In this document: positions 63,347 through 64,000 of the stretch, in pieces
Layout of the letters: the number at the start of each line of letters is the position of its first letter
Numbering within the stretch: position 1 is the first letter of the stretch
Source of the DNA: JACCZX01 sp963729165
GTDB lineage: Bacteria > Pseudomonadota > Gammaproteobacteria > Burkholderiales > Burkholderiaceae_F
DNA length: 64,000 nucleotides
Assembly: GCA_963729165.1 (NCBI GenBank)
Contig: CAVSMM010000013.1
Location: forward strand, 62,001-126,000
Direction: 5' to 3'
Program-made: the position numbers and the translations under genes
Notes under the pieces: model-generated
What the model was told of the DNA's origin: nothing
Database searches by the model: none
Seen by the model: the letters and a program-made list of their open reading frames with translations, nothing else

Positions 63347-64000
63347 TTAAGCAGCCTTCCGTTGAGCAACAGGCGCAACCTGCTTGATGCCCATCGCTTT
63401 CAACGTTTGTTCGACCGCACTCACGACATTTCGCATCTCGTTTGCATCGATTGCACCAATGCACCCCACGCGGAACGTTTCGACTTGCGTCAACTTTCCC
63501 GGATACAGGATGTACCCACGGTCGCGAGTCATCTCGTAGAACGTTTTGAAGTTGTAGGCCGAATCGGCCGGCGCGTGGAACGTGACGATAATTGGGGCCT
63601 GCACAGGCGATCCAAGAAACGTCCTGAAGCCGAGTTTCGCCATGCCGTCGATCAACGCTGCGCAGTTGTTTGAATAACGCGCGAGCCGCGCCGGCTGACC
63701 GCCCTCTTCCTTGTACTGATCGATCGCGACACGCAACGCGGCGACGACGTGCGTTGGCGGCGTGTAGCGCCACTGCGTCGTCTTTTCCATGTACACATAT
63801 TGATCGTGCAGATCCATTGCCAACGAATGTGCGTTGCCCGCACGGCTTTCGAGCAGCGACTTCTTGACTATCACGAAGCCCATGCCGGGCACGCCTTCCA
63901 GGCATTTACCGCTCGCCGCGACCAATGCATCGAACGGCATGGCGTGCACGTTGATCGGCAGCGCGGCAAACGAGCTCATCGCATCGACTATCAAACCTTT
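63347..64000 (-). CDS. phnW: 2-aminoethylphosphonate--pyruvate transaminase-like protein (cut by window edge)
   Basis: 217 C-terminal residues reading from the right edge to the TAA at 63347-63349. The PLP-dependent class V aminotransferase core shows LIVDAMSSFAALPINV, ALVAASGKCLEGVPGMGF with the cofactor lysine in SGKCLEG, then HDQYVYMEKTTQWRYTPPTHV, IVTFHAPADSAYNFKTFYE and the C-terminal FRVGCIGAIDANEM. These are characteristic of PhnW rather than serine-glyoxylate aminotransferase. PhnW converts 2-aminoethylphosphonate and pyruvate to phosphonoacetaldehyde and alanine. The N-terminal ~150 residues and any phnX or regulator lie outside. Confidence 0.88.
   Translation of the reverse strand, partial: KGLIVDAMSSFAALPINVHAMPFDALVAASGKCLEGVPGMGFVIVKKSLLESRAGNAHSLAMDLHDQYVYMEKTTQWRYTPPTHVVAALRVAIDQYKEEGGQPARLARYSNNCAALIDGMAKLGFRTFLGSPVQAPIIVTFHAPADSAYNFKTFYEMTRDRGYILYPGKLTQVETFRVGCIGAIDANEMRNVVSAVEQTLKAMGIKQVAPVAQRKAA

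Noticed and set aside
1..64000. CRISPR array, tRNA or rRNA genes
   Set aside because: No regularly spaced direct repeats and no tRNA- or rRNA-like stretches were recognised by reading both strands; a covariance-model scan was not possible.

Overview
The window looks like chromosomal DNA of a GC-rich Betaproteobacterium (Burkholderiales-like). Evidence is the run FmdB zinc ribbon - DUF502 - aspS - nudB followed by an EEP phosphatase - ClsB pair, the SWIB protein with a histone-H1-like tail, and the many LysR/AraC/TetR regulators. I recognised no rRNA, tRNA, CRISPR array, phage or complete insertion sequence. Many genes are split by single-base indels that restore an intact protein when the frame is switched (dense at 0-6.6 kb, 10.4-11.8 kb and 39.7-42 kb; absent at 6.6-10.1 kb and in the 4.3-kb ligase-helicase gene). 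This pattern fits uncorrected consensus errors better than true decay, so such genes are annotated as single loci spanning their frames.

Layout. 0-6.6 kb: acyl-CoA dehydrogenase (cut by the left edge), TetR and LysR regulators, DoxX, glutathione transferase, DODA-type dioxygenase, the PdeM phosphoesterase with a TraB/GumN protein, and an outer-membrane barrel. 6.6-10.1 kb: mtnA, two tandem proteins that resemble catalytically dead EAL domains, and a barrel protein. 10.4-14.6 kb: a Csu-type chaperone-usher operon. 14.7-18.5 kb: CYTH-CHAD protein, BamE-like lipoprotein, HNH nuclease, SWIB protein. 18.7-24.1 kb: an ATP-dependent DNA ligase fused in one 1452-residue frame to a DEXH helicase, with its MBL-fold exonuclease; together with PdeM this is the full ligase-associated DNA damage response set. 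24.2-32.6 kb: a Gly/Cys-tailed protein, then on the minus strand fmdB, DUF502, aspS, nudB, SRPBCC, a lipoprotein, an EEP protein and clsB.

32.7-39.6 kb: an operon of glutamine synthetase-like ligase, RuBisCO-like protein, cupin and a glutaredoxin-like protein, then pirin, a lipid-kinase-like protein, a metallophosphoesterase and a methyltransferase. With mtnA, the RuBisCO-like/cupin pair suggests an MTA-isoprenoid shunt for 5-methylthioadenosine salvage. 39.7-45.3 kb: a multidomain cyclase/NB-ARC regulator, small exported proteins, an AraC regulator, and an overlooked 55-codon gene with its own promoter, ribosome binding site and terminator.

45.5-61.7 kb: rtcB; a catabolic run of peptide-type binding protein, Fe-alcohol dehydrogenase, gamma-glutamyl-amide hydrolase and aldehyde dehydrogenase, which with the GS-like ligase would suit breakdown of a glutamylated amino alcohol or amine; a ModA-like binding protein; a Kelch protein; then NIPSNAP and an ArsR regulator diverging over a perfect inverted repeat, with dimethylglycine-dehydrogenase-like oxidoreductase, alanine dehydrogenase and an EamA transporter downstream. 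A phospholipase-D lipoprotein and an SGNH hydrolase follow. 61.6-64 kb: OpgC-type membrane protein, an intergenic block of interleaved inverted repeats, and a phnW-like aminotransferase cut by the right edge.
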